Shown: positions 25,123-33,977, counted from the first letter of the stretch. The stretch: 35,345 bases of DNA from Candidatus Lambdaproteobacteria bacterium RIFOXYD2_FULL_50_16 (GCA_001783695.1 MFNE01000010.1:164599-199943), one strand, 5' to 3'. The notes: generated from the letters alone by a model not told the origin. Program-made: numbers and translations.

Positions 25123-26466
25123 ATGAAACAAAAATTCCTAGCCAGTGTGATGCTGCTGGCTTTATTCGCCCTTCCGGCCTTTGGCCTAGAGGGGAAGATA
25201 AACGGCGAGGAGATCCCTGCCATGCAATACGCTATGGATACCATGTGGGTATTGCTAGCGGCGGTTTTAGTGTTTTTTATGCAGGCTGGCTTTGCCATGG
25301 TCGAGTCTGGGTTCACCCGTGCTAAAAACGCGGTTAACATCATGATGAAAAACATGATGGACTTTTCCATTGGTAGCCTAAGTTTCTGGTTTATCGGATT
25401 TGGCATTATGTTTGGTAATGGCAACGGTTTTTTTGGTTTAAGTGGCTTTATGCCCGATGCCTCTAGCGTGGACGACTTGTCCAGCCTTGCTTGGTCTTCG
25501 GTACCTGTAGTTGCGGCCTTTTTCTTCCAGGCTGTGTTTGCGGCTACGGCGACTACGATCGTATCAGGTGCGGTAGCTGAACGGATTAAGTTTAGCAGTT
25601 ACCTGGTTATTTCGGTTATAATTACCACCTTGGTATATCCGGTTTCAGGTCACTGGGGTTGGGGCGGTGGTTGGTTAGCTAGCTTCGGTTTTACTGACTT
25701 TGCTGGCTCGACCATTGTACATTCGGTTGGCGGTTGGGCTTCTTTAGCTGCGGTACTGGTCCTAGGGCCAAGATTGGGTAAGTTTACGGCTGATGGAAAG
25801 GCCCGCGCCATTCCTGGGCACAACATCCCTATGGCAACCTTGGGTGTCTTTATCCTGTGGTTCGGCTGGTATGGTTTTAACCCTGGTTCGACGATGGCGG
25901 CTAATACCGATATCGGGGCCATCGCTTTAACCACCACCTTAAGTGCCGCTGCTGGTAGCTTGGCTGCGTTTTTTATCACCTACGCCAAGTACAAAAGGGC
26001 AGACGCAGGGATGACCCTCAACGGCGCTCTTGCTGGTTTGGTTGCCATTACGGCTGGTTGCGCTGGGGTCTCGCCCCTTAGCTCGGTCTTTATTGGAATC
26101 ATAGCTGGTTTAGTTGTTGTGTTCTCGGTGTTGTTACTAGACAACCTTAAGATTGATGACCCCGTCGGCGCTATCAGTGTTCACGGGGTTTGCGGGGCAC
26201 TTGGAACCTTGCTATTAGGCTTTTTCGAAAAAGAAAAGGGACTACTTTTTGGTGGCGGAACCGATCTGTTGGTGGGTCAAGCCATTGGCGTAGTAGCCAT
26301 CGGCGCTTGGGCCTTTGGAGCCAGCTTTATCTTAATGAAGGTACTGGATCTAACCATGGGTCTAAGAGTAACCGAGGAAGAAGAACATGTAGGTTTAGAC
26401 TACTCCGAGCACGGAGCTGCTGCCTATCCCGACTTTAACATCAGCAGTGTAACTGCTAGGAATTAA
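25123..26466 (+). CDS. amt: Ammonium transporter Amt
   Basis: The 447-residue protein has a cleavable signal peptide (about 1-21, ending FALPAFG) and eleven hydrophobic segments. Family signatures are clear: FFMQAGFAMVESGFTRAKNAVNIMMKN-type opening, HWGWGGGWL, the first pore histidine in STIVHSVGGWASLAA and the second in ISVHGVCGALGTLL. Amt trimers import ammonium and are blocked by unmodified P-II protein. ATG 25123 follows AAAGGAA. A TATAAT at 24984-24989 may be its -10; no clean -35 accompanies it. It leads an operon with a TorF-type porin and glnK. The C-terminal tail carrying the GlnK contact region is present. Confidence 0.95.
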   Translation: MKQKFLASVMLLALFALPAFGLEGKINGEEIPAMQYAMDTMWVLLAAVLVFFMQAGFAMVESGFTRAKNAVNIMMKNMMDFSIGSLSFWFIGFGIMFGNGNGFFGLSGFMPDASSVDDLSSLAWSSVPVVAAFFFQAVFAATATTIVSGAVAERIKFSSYLVISVIITTLVYPVSGHWGWGGGWLASFGFTDFAGSTIVHSVGGWASLAAVLVLGPRLGKFTADGKARAIPGHNIPMATLGVFILWFGWYGFNPGSTMAANTDIGAIALTTTLSAAAGSLAAFFITYAKYKRADAGMTLNGALAGLVAITAGCAGVSPLSSVFIGIIAGLVVVFSVLLLDNLKIDDPVGAISVHGVCGALGTLLLGFFEKEKGLLFGGGTDLLVGQAIGVVAIGAWAFGASFILMKVLDLTMGLRVTEEEEHVGLDYSEHGAAAYPDFNISSVTARN

Positions 26467-26481
26467 CCAATTTCACTTCGC

Positions 26482-26539
26482 ATCGGGGGGCTCTTGATAC
26501 CAGCCGCGCCTTTGGAGTACGAACCAAAGGCACCCCGAT
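26482..26539 (+). repeat. Two-level hairpin in the amt-porin gap
   Basis: Outer arms ATCGGGG (26482-26488) and CCCCGAT (26533-26539) enclose a perfect 8-bp inner stem GCCTTTGG (26508-26515)/CCAAAGGC (26524-26531). TTAAAAAA follows. It could attenuate transcription or protect mRNA ends so that amt and the porin accumulate at different levels. Confidence 0.5.
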
Positions 26540-26564
26540 TTAAAAAACAACAAGGAGAAAAAAC

Positions 26565-27347
26565 ATGATGTCTAAGTTCATTAAAGCTAGCTTCCTCGCC
26601 TTCGCGGTATTGGCCTTCGGCGTTCAAGCCAAGGCTCAAGAAGAAATAGCCGCCCCTGCGGAAGCGGCCCCAGCGGCTCCGGTAACCGTTAGTGGGGATG
26701 TGGGCGTGGTGTCTCATTACATCTGGCGGGGTGTGGACCAAAATGGTCACATTCCTTCGATCCAAGGTGGGTTAAGCCTGGGTTTCGCGGCGGTCGAAGG
26801 CTTATCAGTGGGCTATTGGAGTGCCAGCATTGGGGGTAACACCGGTCACGAAACCGACTACTTCATTACTTACGGTGGCACTGCCGGAGATTTGGAGTAC
26901 TCGGTAGGTTGGACCCTGTATTCTTATGACTTCACTCGCTTCACCACCGATGCGGCGGGTAAAAACGTTGCTGTCCAAAACGAATATTCGGCTGGCGTAA
27001 GTATGGCTGGTGCTTCGTTTAACTTCTTTATGGTGCCTGCCGAAAACAGCACCAAAGGGGTTGGCGACACCGCTGATGCAGTTAGCTTGACCTGGATCGA
27101 ATTAGGCTACAGCACTGAAGCGTTGGGACTAGGCTTAAGCGCCAATTACGGCACCGGTACCTACAACCAGCAGTGGCTAAACGCAGGCAACGCCGTTGAA
27201 AGCACCGCCGTTTTGACGGTCGCCGTCGAAAAGTCGATTGGCGACAACATCGCTTTATCCTATAACAAAACCAAGATAATGACCCAGTCCAGCAATGGTG
27301 CGCCTCTTAGTGGCGAATATTGGATGGGCTTGGACGTAACCTTTTAG
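26565..27347 (+). CDS. TorF-family putative porin (Gcw_chp)
   Basis: The 260-residue protein has a signal peptide ending in VQAKAQ and an Ala/Pro-rich linker, then the family signature VSGDVGVVSHYIWRGVDQNG. Alternating strands with GLSVGYWSAS and ETDYFITYGG follow, and it ends GLDVTF with a terminal Phe. This is the TIGR02001/TorF type of small outer-membrane barrel. It starts at ATG 26565 (or 26568) behind AAGGAGAA. Sitting between amt and glnK, it probably helps nitrogen compounds cross the outer membrane and shares nitrogen control. The substrate is not known. Confidence 0.85.
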   Translation: MMSKFIKASFLAFAVLAFGVQAKAQEEIAAPAEAAPAAPVTVSGDVGVVSHYIWRGVDQNGHIPSIQGGLSLGFAAVEGLSVGYWSASIGGNTGHETDYFITYGGTAGDLEYSVGWTLYSYDFTRFTTDAAGKNVAVQNEYSAGVSMAGASFNFFMVPAENSTKGVGDTADAVSLTWIELGYSTEALGLGLSANYGTGTYNQQWLNAGNAVESTAVLTVAVEKSIGDNIALSYNKTKIMTQSSNGAPLSGEYWMGLDVTF

Positions 27348-27369
27348 GGCTTAACCCCAATCAACATAG

Positions 27370-27717
<348 letters not shown>

Positions 27718-27760
27718 CGTTAAGTAAAGTAAAAAAAGGGGAGTTCCGGCTCCCCCCAAG

Positions 27761-27808
27761 CCCCAGGAATCTCTCAACCGAGCCCCCGAGATATTCCTGG
27801 GGTTTTTT
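27761..27808 (+). terminator. Rho-independent terminator of the amt-porin-glnK operon
   Basis: CCCCAGGAAT (27761-27770) pairs perfectly with ATTCCTGGGG (27793-27802), extended by a partly paired CTCTC/GAGAT, then TTTTTT (27803-27808). A smaller hairpin GGGGAG/CTCCCC (27738-27755) precedes it. Confidence 0.9.
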
Positions 27809-27819
27809 GTGTCCAACTA

Positions 27820-28212
27820 TTAAATTTGTTGAGGCTGGTAGTGGGTATAGCGGGTAAACTCAATATTCGCAGGCGCTACATGGCGGCACAACCATAAGGT
27901 CAAATATTCTAAGAGTTCAACCGACCAGAGAGGATAGCCTTTTTGACCTATTTTGAGGCAAAACCGATGGATCTCGTTGTTAAACATTTCCTTCTCTTGG
28001 GACAGTTCTATCGGCACCACCCCACTTGCCCAATCTGCCCAATGTTCCCCCAAGTCGCTTAGGTCAGACAAAACCCCTGGCAACACCTGGACACCCACCC
28101 CTTCGGACATGGCTTGATGAAGCCGGTCCATCTCTTCAAGAAAAAACTCAAATCGCTTCTGGTCTGCCAAATCCTCGGGACTTGGTGGTTTGAAAACCTT
28201 TCTAAAATTCAT
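27820..28212 (-). CDS. Unrecognised small cytoplasmic protein
   Basis: The 130-residue product from ATG 28212 is preceded by AGGGGGAA; an ATG seven codons further upstream lacks this site. It has no signal peptide or membrane segment. The sequence is acidic and helix-prone with aromatic patches (LGEHWADWASG, LLEYLTLWLCRHV). No family is recognised. It lies back-to-back with the glnK terminator and about 70 bases downstream of the zinc-ribbon gene on the same strand, so it could be co-transcribed with it. Confidence 0.55.
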   Translation of the reverse strand: MNFRKVFKPPSPEDLADQKRFEFFLEEMDRLHQAMSEGVGVQVLPGVLSDLSDLGEHWADWASGVVPIELSQEKEMFNNEIHRFCLKIGQKGYPLWSVELLEYLTLWLCRHVAPANIEFTRYTHYQPQQI

Positions 28213-28284
28213 GATTCCCCCTTTGAAAAACAAACCTCTGCGTGCATTGTATCGCAGGTAGTTTAGCTTTTAAAGAGCATCTTT

Positions 28285-29544
28285 TTACTCAACCTGAACC
28301 GGTTGCCCATCGACCACAAAAGCGTCGATCTGGGCTTCCAGCTTGGTAATGCTGCCCTTGGGGGATAAAAAGAGGATTTGAAACCACATGGGTTTGTTGG
28401 GGTCCAGTTCTGGGCCTTTGTCCCCCGGCTTTAGGCTGGTAAAGGCCTCCAGCTTTTCTAAGCTCCAACCAGATAACTGCCTAGTGCTTAAACGGCGGGA
28501 CGCTAGGTTGGTCGATTGAGCCAGGAGTCGGTCCCCCTCACCATAAAGTCGGCCTCCAAGTTGCACCTGTTCCAACTTGGTGCCCTCTGGATAAAAGCTT
28601 TTGACTTGGCCCTCAAGCACAAAAAATCGGCCTGCAAGGGAATTTTCGATCCAGCGGCCTTTTAGGGGTTCGACCAAGGTTAATTGAATCGCTTGGCGAG
28701 GTTGGTGCAGTGCCGGAGGAAGCTCTACATACTCATTTAAAAGTTCTGGATGATTAAAAGCAAGGTAGGCCCCGGCTACCAAAACCGCACTAAAGACTAC
28801 CCCCACAAAGGCCCAAAAGGGCGCGCGCGATTTTTTGTGGGGGCGATCAGATCGGTCTAGTTCGACCATCAACTCCGGCATACCGGCGTCGCCGCCTAAA
28901 AATAGCCCCCGTTCTACAGAGGTGAGTTGGTCTTCGGGGCTTAAGGAAAAATCGTCGTCCAGGTCTGTCTCTGGTGGTTCAAAAGTGAAATCGTCTTCCT
29001 CATCGTTTAGGTCAAGATCAAACGGGACGGGTTCTAGGCTCTCCTCGTCGTCGAGATTTTCGGAATCGTTTAATTCTTCTTCCTCATCCAGATTGGCTAA
29101 GGGGTCAGTAAATAACTCATCCTCTTCTTCAAAGTCGGAAGAATCCACCAGATCAGATTCATCGGCATCGTTAAGGTCTAACTCTGAATCACCTAAATCC
29201 AAATCCCCCTCGTCCTCATCTAGGGTCAAATCTGCTTCACCTAGGTCGAGGTCATCCTCGTCCAAAGCCAAGTCAGCCTCTTCAGGGTCGGCCTTGGTCC
29301 CGGCTTTAGTAGAATTTAAGACAACTTCAAAGTGATGGTCACACTTCTTGCACACTAAAGCGAGCTTGCCATCGCTGAACTTTTTAGTCGGGATGGCGTA
29401 GTGGGTGCCGCAGTTTTCGCAAATCACCTCTTGAATTTTTTCGCCGCCGCCGGTTGGTTTCGAGCAGCTTGGGCAGCGCAGGATAACCCCTTTGGGGGTG
29501 GAGCTTTCGAATTTATGCGAACAATGTTGGCAAACGATCTGCAT
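28285..29544 (-). CDS. Zinc-ribbon membrane protein (MJ0042-type plus DUF3426-like)
   Basis: The 419-residue protein opens with two zinc ribbons: Cys5/Cys8/Cys24/Cys27 and Cys42/Cys45/Cys65/Cys68. Residues ~86-205 are an extremely acidic Asp/Glu/Leu linker with repeats such as DLDLGEADL and DLDLGDSEL. One membrane helix follows at about 241-263, then a C-terminal DUF3426-like domain. The layout of cytoplasmic zinc ribbons, one helix and an outer beta-rich domain matches the MJ0042/DUF3426 proteins found in proteobacterial-type genomes; their role is undefined. ATG 29544 follows TAGGAG. The acidic linker could mimic nucleic acid or bind basic protein, but that is speculation. Confidence 0.75.
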   Translation of the reverse strand: MQIVCQHCSHKFESSTPKGVILRCPSCSKPTGGGEKIQEVICENCGTHYAIPTKKFSDGKLALVCKKCDHHFEVVLNSTKAGTKADPEEADLALDEDDLDLGEADLTLDEDEGDLDLGDSELDLNDADESDLVDSSDFEEEDELFTDPLANLDEEEELNDSENLDDEESLEPVPFDLDLNDEEDDFTFEPPETDLDDDFSLSPEDQLTSVERGLFLGGDAGMPELMVELDRSDRPHKKSRAPFWAFVGVVFSAVLVAGAYLAFNHPELLNEYVELPPALHQPRQAIQLTLVEPLKGRWIENSLAGRFFVLEGQVKSFYPEGTKLEQVQLGGRLYGEGDRLLAQSTNLASRRLSTRQLSGWSLEKLEAFTSLKPGDKGPELDPNKPMWFQILFLSPKGSITKLEAQIDAFVVDGQPVQVE

Positions 29545-29653
29545 CGGGCCGCTCCTAGGGGTCTGGATTCCTGGATATGACTTATCTCAATCTTAGGCAT
29601 AAATCAATGGTAGTAGATCAAAAGGTGCCCAGCCCTAAAAAAGCCGGGTATAT

Positions 29654-29683
29654 TTGCCCAAACGCTCGGTTTTGCTTTATAAT
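29654..29683 (+). promoter_or_regulatory. Promoter of the LytR_C/secreted/CheZ genes
   Basis: TTGCCC (29654-29659) lies 18 bases from a perfect TATAAT (29678-29683). It would give a leader of about 100 bases, containing a long T-run near 29701-29717, before the ATG at 29793. Confidence 0.5.
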
Positions 29684-29792
29684 CAACCGCAAAACAGCCC
29701 GATTTTTATTTTTTTTTAAAAAAGGCCCCTTTTGTGCATAAACGAAGTTCAGAAAAAAATGTAACCCCCCTGGACTACCGTGGAGTGGCGAG

Positions 29793-30740
29793 ATGACAAG
29801 CATCAAAAAGTTTGCCCGCATTTGGATTTGGCTATTGTTCGCCCTTGCTTTGGGCTGCCCTTGGAGCGTTTTTGCCCAAGTAAACAAAGGCTCGATAATC
29901 CAATCAGTAACCCTTACCAAAGAAGGTGAGGAGGTTATTTTAGAGATTAGGGGCCTCTTAAACGCAGAGGATCTGGATAAAATCCGCATCCGACAAAAAC
30001 CCAATTCAAACAAGGTAACCCTTTCCTTGCCAGCCTCTTTGATAGATCCCGAAGGAATGCCTACGGCCCTTTTAACTTTTGCGCCTGAAATGCCGGTGGA
30101 AAACATAAAGGTGATCGAAAACCTCGTCGAAGAATCCGAAGAAGACGTCTCTTTTAACTTAGACCTCGTAGTCGAAGGAAAAATAGCTTTAAAGCCCGAG
30201 ATTTTAAAGCCCGTTTCCGAAACCTTGGTGCGGATTAAATTAGAAGACTATGAAAAAGCGATGGAAGCGGCCAAGGAAAAGTCGGGTCCCGCTTCAGAGC
30301 AAAATCGCCGCCGTCAAGAACGATTCACCAAAGAACGGCTCAAAGAGCTAGAAGCGCAAAAACAGGCTGCTGCTCAAACCATGCAAAAAGATGTTCGCGA
30401 ACTGGTCAGCAACTATAAAAAGCCGGCAGTTTTGCAAATCAGCATCTTAAACGGCACGGGCTATACCCAGCGGGCCTATCAATTAAGTGTCTTTTTGGGC
30501 AACTTACAAAAGACCAATATTGAAGAAATGGTTGGGTCCAAGTTGGACATAGTTAATATTTCTAACTCGCCCAGCCAAAGGCCCATCGACACCACTATTT
30601 ATTACCGGGAAAACTACCTAAAATCAGCTTTGCTCCTCGCCCAGTTAATTGACGGCGAGCAGCGGGTGGTGCCCATGTTGGATCAAAACGAACGGATCGG
30701 GGTGGATGTTGAGATCTACCTCGGCAAGGATTACAAATGA
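29793..30740 (+). CDS. Secreted protein with LytR C-terminal-like domain
   Basis: The 315-residue product has a signal peptide (cut near FA-QV, about residue 28). Residues ~30-150 are beta-rich and resemble AMIN-type domains (SIIQSVTLTKEGEEVILEIRG). A charged, probably coiled linker spans ~155-205, and residues ~210-300 resemble LytR_C (ILNGTGYTQRAYQLSVFLGN, then a YYRENYLKSALLLAQLI helix). AMIN and LytR_C domains both bind or act near peptidoglycan, so an envelope role is inferred. ATG 29793 is preceded by GGAGTGGCGAG. The stop region overlaps an alternative upstream start of the next gene. Confidence 0.65.
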   Translation: MTSIKKFARIWIWLLFALALGCPWSVFAQVNKGSIIQSVTLTKEGEEVILEIRGLLNAEDLDKIRIRQKPNSNKVTLSLPASLIDPEGMPTALLTFAPEMPVENIKVIENLVEESEEDVSFNLDLVVEGKIALKPEILKPVSETLVRIKLEDYEKAMEAAKEKSGPASEQNRRRQERFTKERLKELEAQKQAAAQTMQKDVRELVSNYKKPAVLQISILNGTGYTQRAYQLSVFLGNLQKTNIEEMVGSKLDIVNISNSPSQRPIDTTIYYRENYLKSALLLAQLIDGEQRVVPMLDQNERIGVDVEIYLGKDYK

Positions 30741-30763
30741 AAACGGGAACCAAAGGACAAATC

Positions 30764-32257
30764 ATGAAAAGGAAAACCTGGTTATCCCTGATGGTAATGG
30801 CGGCTTTGAGCTTAGGCTCCGCTTTTGCTATGCCCAGATACACAGACAAGGAAAACGCGCTGGCGCTGGCGAGGGTTTTGGACAAAGGGACTTTTGGCCG
30901 ATATACGGTCAGTTCGACCTATGTGCAAAACGTCTCTTCAAAGGATTATTATGTTTCCGTAATCCTCTCGGACGGCTCCTCGCAAAAATGGTATATAGAC
31001 CAGATCTATCAATGGGCCAGAGAAGACAAGTTGCTTTTGTCTAACAACCGAAGCTTGTTGTTTTTAGATTCTCGGGACACAAGGTTTGTGGTGTTAGATA
31101 AAAACCTCTTTCACCGCCAAGCATTGCAAGCCAACGTTTACGTGAAATCTCATGAAACCGGTGACCCTTTAGAAGGCCAAAAGTTTCGGTTTCAGATCAA
31201 AAGCTTTAACCTAATCAGCCCCCATGAGACCGCCTTTGGGCGAGACCCGATGGGCAGCAAGTATCGCTACTTTGTGGACTTGATGAACGGCACCAGCGAG
31301 CTTTTGACCTACGAGCAGGCGTATGAGTTGATGAAAAACAACAACTTGCTCACAGTCAAGGACCTTAACGAAGAGGTTTTAGGTCGAGCCTATCAGGTCA
31401 CCAAGGTGATTCCGGTGCCCAAGGGACAGGTCGAAGATGGAGTGGCTCAGTTTGGTTTAGAGGTGCAGTTTGACACGGCAATTCAGCTAAACGGGGACAA
31501 TTTCCCAATCGAGATTTACGAGCGGCAGCTTTATAACGAGCGGACCAAGCAATACACCAAAGAGTTTGTGATGGATATAACCATCCCTAACTCTGAAAAA
31601 ACCGACATGATCCGCCCAATCCCTAGCCTCGAATACCTAAACAATATTGAGGTGGTAAAAAACAGTAAATATCCGAAACGGACCTTCTTGCGCTCTAGCT
31701 TTAACCCAAACGTGCTCGATATTCCTCCGGTAATTTACAAAAACTCGGACAACTCGGTTTACATTAACTTCTTTAGCCTAATCGACCAATCGGTCATCAG
31801 CCGTGGGATGCTTTTAGACGAAAAGGAACGGACCGCCGAGGAACGAAAGACCTACCGCACTATTCGAGTTAAAAAAGCAATCAAGTCCGATTCCGATTAC
31901 GGACGGGCCTTTATTGCCGGGTTAGAGACTCAAAAAGCGGCAATGGTGATCAAAGACGAGCAAACCAAGATCGAAAAGCTCTTGGACGCGATCCGGCAGT
32001 TTGAAGAATCAGCTCTTTATGCAGAGTCTGACGCTCAGCTTTACAATGCCTTGACGAAACGTAACCAACTCAGGGAAAATGTCATCACCCTGACCATGGA
32101 GTTCATCGAGGCGCGGTTGCGCCAGCCCAACTTCGGCGGCTCCAATGCCAAGACTATGCTTGATCAATTAGATCGGGCTGAGTCCTTTACGGGCAACACC
32201 GAGGTGCTCAAGTCTATCGAGCAACTAAGGGAGAAGCTCATCGCGGCGCAAGAATAA
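30764..32257 (+). CDS. Secreted protein of unknown family (497 aa)
   Basis: From ATG 30764 (after AAAGGAC) the protein starts MKRKTWLSLMVMAALSLGSAFA, a standard signal peptide; an ATG at 30737 would add nine residues and spoil the signal. The mature protein begins with an ENALALARVLDKG helix and has a short YVSVILSDGSSQKWYI strand segment. A beta-rich middle (about 90-330) is followed by a helical C-terminus (about 365-495) with probable coiled coil. No family is recognised. It sits between the LytR_C protein and CheZ on the same strand, with gaps of 23 and 10 bases, so it is very likely in the same transcript. Confidence 0.7.
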   Translation: MKRKTWLSLMVMAALSLGSAFAMPRYTDKENALALARVLDKGTFGRYTVSSTYVQNVSSKDYYVSVILSDGSSQKWYIDQIYQWAREDKLLLSNNRSLLFLDSRDTRFVVLDKNLFHRQALQANVYVKSHETGDPLEGQKFRFQIKSFNLISPHETAFGRDPMGSKYRYFVDLMNGTSELLTYEQAYELMKNNNLLTVKDLNEEVLGRAYQVTKVIPVPKGQVEDGVAQFGLEVQFDTAIQLNGDNFPIEIYERQLYNERTKQYTKEFVMDITIPNSEKTDMIRPIPSLEYLNNIEVVKNSKYPKRTFLRSSFNPNVLDIPPVIYKNSDNSVYINFFSLIDQSVISRGMLLDEKERTAEERKTYRTIRVKKAIKSDSDYGRAFIAGLETQKAAMVIKDEQTKIEKLLDAIRQFEESALYAESDAQLYNALTKRNQLRENVITLTMEFIEARLRQPNFGGSNAKTMLDQLDRAESFTGNTEVLKSIEQLREKLIAAQE

Positions 32258-32267
32258 CTAAGGCCGA

Positions 32268-33524
32268 ATGAACGTAGATGAAGGCAACAAGTGCGCGGTT
32301 AGCAAAGGGGAATTCCTCGAAGCTTTCCGCGACTTGTATCACGCCCTAAAAGATTACGAGACCCTGCTCAACGCGGTTAATGCCGGCCAAACCAGCCAGC
32401 AGCAACTTTTGCCGCTTCTTAACGAGCGCATTAACCACATGAAATTTGACGGACTCAACGTCCGGGCCATGGAGATGATCGGGGCTTATTTAAAAAGCAC
32501 CTTAGAACATTTCCAAGGCGACAAGCTGAATTTTTTCCTCCCCCCCGAACCTCCAGACGACTTTTTCAAAACCAACGATGCATTGGCCGGGGTTTCCGAA
32601 CGGATTGAAGAAACGGAAAAGGAGCTTCATGAGATTCAGGAGAAGGTTTATTACATCACCCGGCTCTTGCCACCTAGAAATATCGATAAGTTACGGTTGA
32701 TATTAAAAGAAATTGCCGGGCTGTTTAAATCGATTATTCGCAAAGATTTTGACGACATTGAGGGGCGACTAAACCATCTGCACCACATGACCGCTAATAA
32801 GGAGAGCTTCTTTTTGCTCAATGAGATTGGCCGGATGGTGCGAGGGATTCATGATAGCTTGCAGGACTTTTCCGCCGGGGTCGTCACCGACGACGGGCTA
32901 GACGCCAGTTTGATGGACGACATGCCCGACGCGGTGGACAAGCTGAACTTGGTTATTCAGCGGATGGAAGACGCGGCGAACAGCACCATGGATCAAGCAG
33001 ATTTACTGCTAGACTCTAACGCCAAAAATCAAGCAAGTAACACCAAGATGTTGTCCGCCTGTTCGGACATCGAAGCCAAACTGGCCGCTTTGGCCCAGTC
33101 TCACCCTGAATTGGCTGATAGTCTAAATGGGATTACTAAGCAAATTCATGCTGAGATCAAAGAGCCTTTGGTCGAAGAGGAAAAAGCCCTGGCAAGCAAT
33201 GAAGGGGTTTTCTTTGAGATTATTAATAGCCAATCCTTCCAGGATTTGACCGGGCAGACCTTAAAGAAGATCATTGCCTTTATTGAGCAGTTGGAGATCA
33301 ACCTGCTTAATATCTTACAAAAATACGGCGGTACCAGCCGCAGCGGAGCCCCGCAGCAAGCGCATCATGTCGCCCCTACAGGCGAAGAGATCGAAGAGCT
33401 TTCTCCCTTGGTGGGCGTGGAGCGCGACGGGGTTGTTTTGCATGGCCCAGCAGACAATAAAGGAAAAAGCGCCGCACAAAAGCAAAATGACATTGATAAG
33501 ATGTTAGCAGGCTTCGGGTTCTAA
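32268..33524 (+). CDS. cheZ: CheZ-type protein phosphatase with N-terminal extension
   Basis: The 418-residue product has a CheZ-like half from about residue 180: an IGRMVRGIHDSLQDF...MPDAVDKLNLVIQRMEDAAN helix region, then SFQDLTGQ at 323-330. Asp326 and Gln330 correspond to catalytic Asp143 and Gln147 of E. coli CheZ. It ends QNDIDKMLAGFGF, closely resembling the CheY-binding tail of CheZ (DDLLDSLGF). CheZ dephosphorylates CheY~P. The first ~180 residues are an extra, mostly helical region not found in classical ~214-residue CheZ. ATG 32268 follows TAAGGCC. No cheA, cheY or flagellar gene is adjacent. The partner response regulator is unknown. Confidence 0.82.
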   Translation: MNVDEGNKCAVSKGEFLEAFRDLYHALKDYETLLNAVNAGQTSQQQLLPLLNERINHMKFDGLNVRAMEMIGAYLKSTLEHFQGDKLNFFLPPEPPDDFFKTNDALAGVSERIEETEKELHEIQEKVYYITRLLPPRNIDKLRLILKEIAGLFKSIIRKDFDDIEGRLNHLHHMTANKESFFLLNEIGRMVRGIHDSLQDFSAGVVTDDGLDASLMDDMPDAVDKLNLVIQRMEDAANSTMDQADLLLDSNAKNQASNTKMLSACSDIEAKLAALAQSHPELADSLNGITKQIHAEIKEPLVEEEKALASNEGVFFEIINSQSFQDLTGQTLKKIIAFIEQLEINLLNILQKYGGTSRSGAPQQAHHVAPTGEEIEELSPLVGVERDGVVLHGPADNKGKSAAQKQNDIDKMLAGFGF

Positions 33525-33541
33525 CCTTTTTTTAAAAAAAG

Positions 33542-33573
33542 GCCCTGTTTGCAATTGGCGCACAGGGCTTTTT
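33542..33573 (+). terminator. Terminator after cheZ
   Basis: GCCCTGT (33542-33548) pairs with ACAGGGC (33562-33568), followed by TTTTT (33569-33573) and preceded by an A-run. It ends the secreted/CheZ unit. Confidence 0.75.
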
Positions 33574-33699
33574 AGGTTCCACGTTTTTAATAAATCCAAT
33601 CTAGTTTGGTTCCTGCTCGCGAACATCGATTTCCTTTTGACTGTTGGCCCCCAAGGCCCAACCTCTGAATAACAGCAGAAAATTTGTCCGATTGCCCGC

Positions 33700-33728
33700 T
33701 TGACGCCCCCTTTACAAACCGATAGATT
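33700..33728 (+). promoter_or_regulatory. tRNA-Gly promoter
   Basis: TTGACG (33700-33705) is 17 bases from TAGATT (33723-33728), about 28 bases upstream of the mature tRNA 5' end. Confidence 0.6.
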
Positions 33729-33755
33729 CACACTCGGTCTTCACAAGGCCAAAAA

Positions 33756-33831
33756 GCGGGAATAGCTCAGTTGGTAGAGCATCAGCTTCCCAAGCTGAGG
33801 GTCGCGCGTTCGAATCGCGTTTCCCGCTCCA
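33756..33831 (+). tRNA. tRNA-Gly (anticodon CCC)
   Basis: All arms close: acceptor GCGGGAA/TTCCCGC, D arm AGCTCAGTTGGTAGAGC, anticodon stem TCAGC/GCTGA with loop TTCCCAA, T arm GCG-CGTTCGAATCGCG, discriminator T and an encoded CCA (33829-33831). It reads GGG glycine codons. Confidence 0.95.
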
Positions 33832-33895
33832 AAATATTTCAAGTATTTAGCCCAAGTTTAATGCGGGGTCTTCAGGTGATGAAGCTGAGGGCCAA

Positions 33896-33927
33896 GGCGG
33901 GATTCTGGATTTTGTCCAGATCCCGCC
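33896..33927. repeat. Strong hairpin between tRNA-Gly and the CBS/HEPN-like gene
   Basis: GGCGGGAT (33896-33903) pairs with ATCCCGCC (33920-33927), and inside it CTGGA/TCCAG (33905-33919) closes a 5-base loop with one bulged T. Thirteen base pairs in all; no T-run follows on either strand. Confidence 0.6.
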
Positions 33928-33977
33928 GCTTTAAGGAAAGATTTTGCACGGCGTAAAGCGGTCTGCCTACTTCTAGA

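Noticed and set aside
28835-29335. 166-residue plus-strand Ser/Arg-rich frame
   Set aside because: It is antisense to the acidic Asp/Glu/Leu linker of the zinc-ribbon gene; the Ser/Arg bias is the expected mirror of those codons.
33792-33891. 10-base direct repeat AAGCTGAGGG in tRNA-Gly and ~90 bases downstream, considered as attachment sites
   Set aside because: It is short, lies in the anticodon arm rather than the tRNA 3' end, and no integrase is visible.
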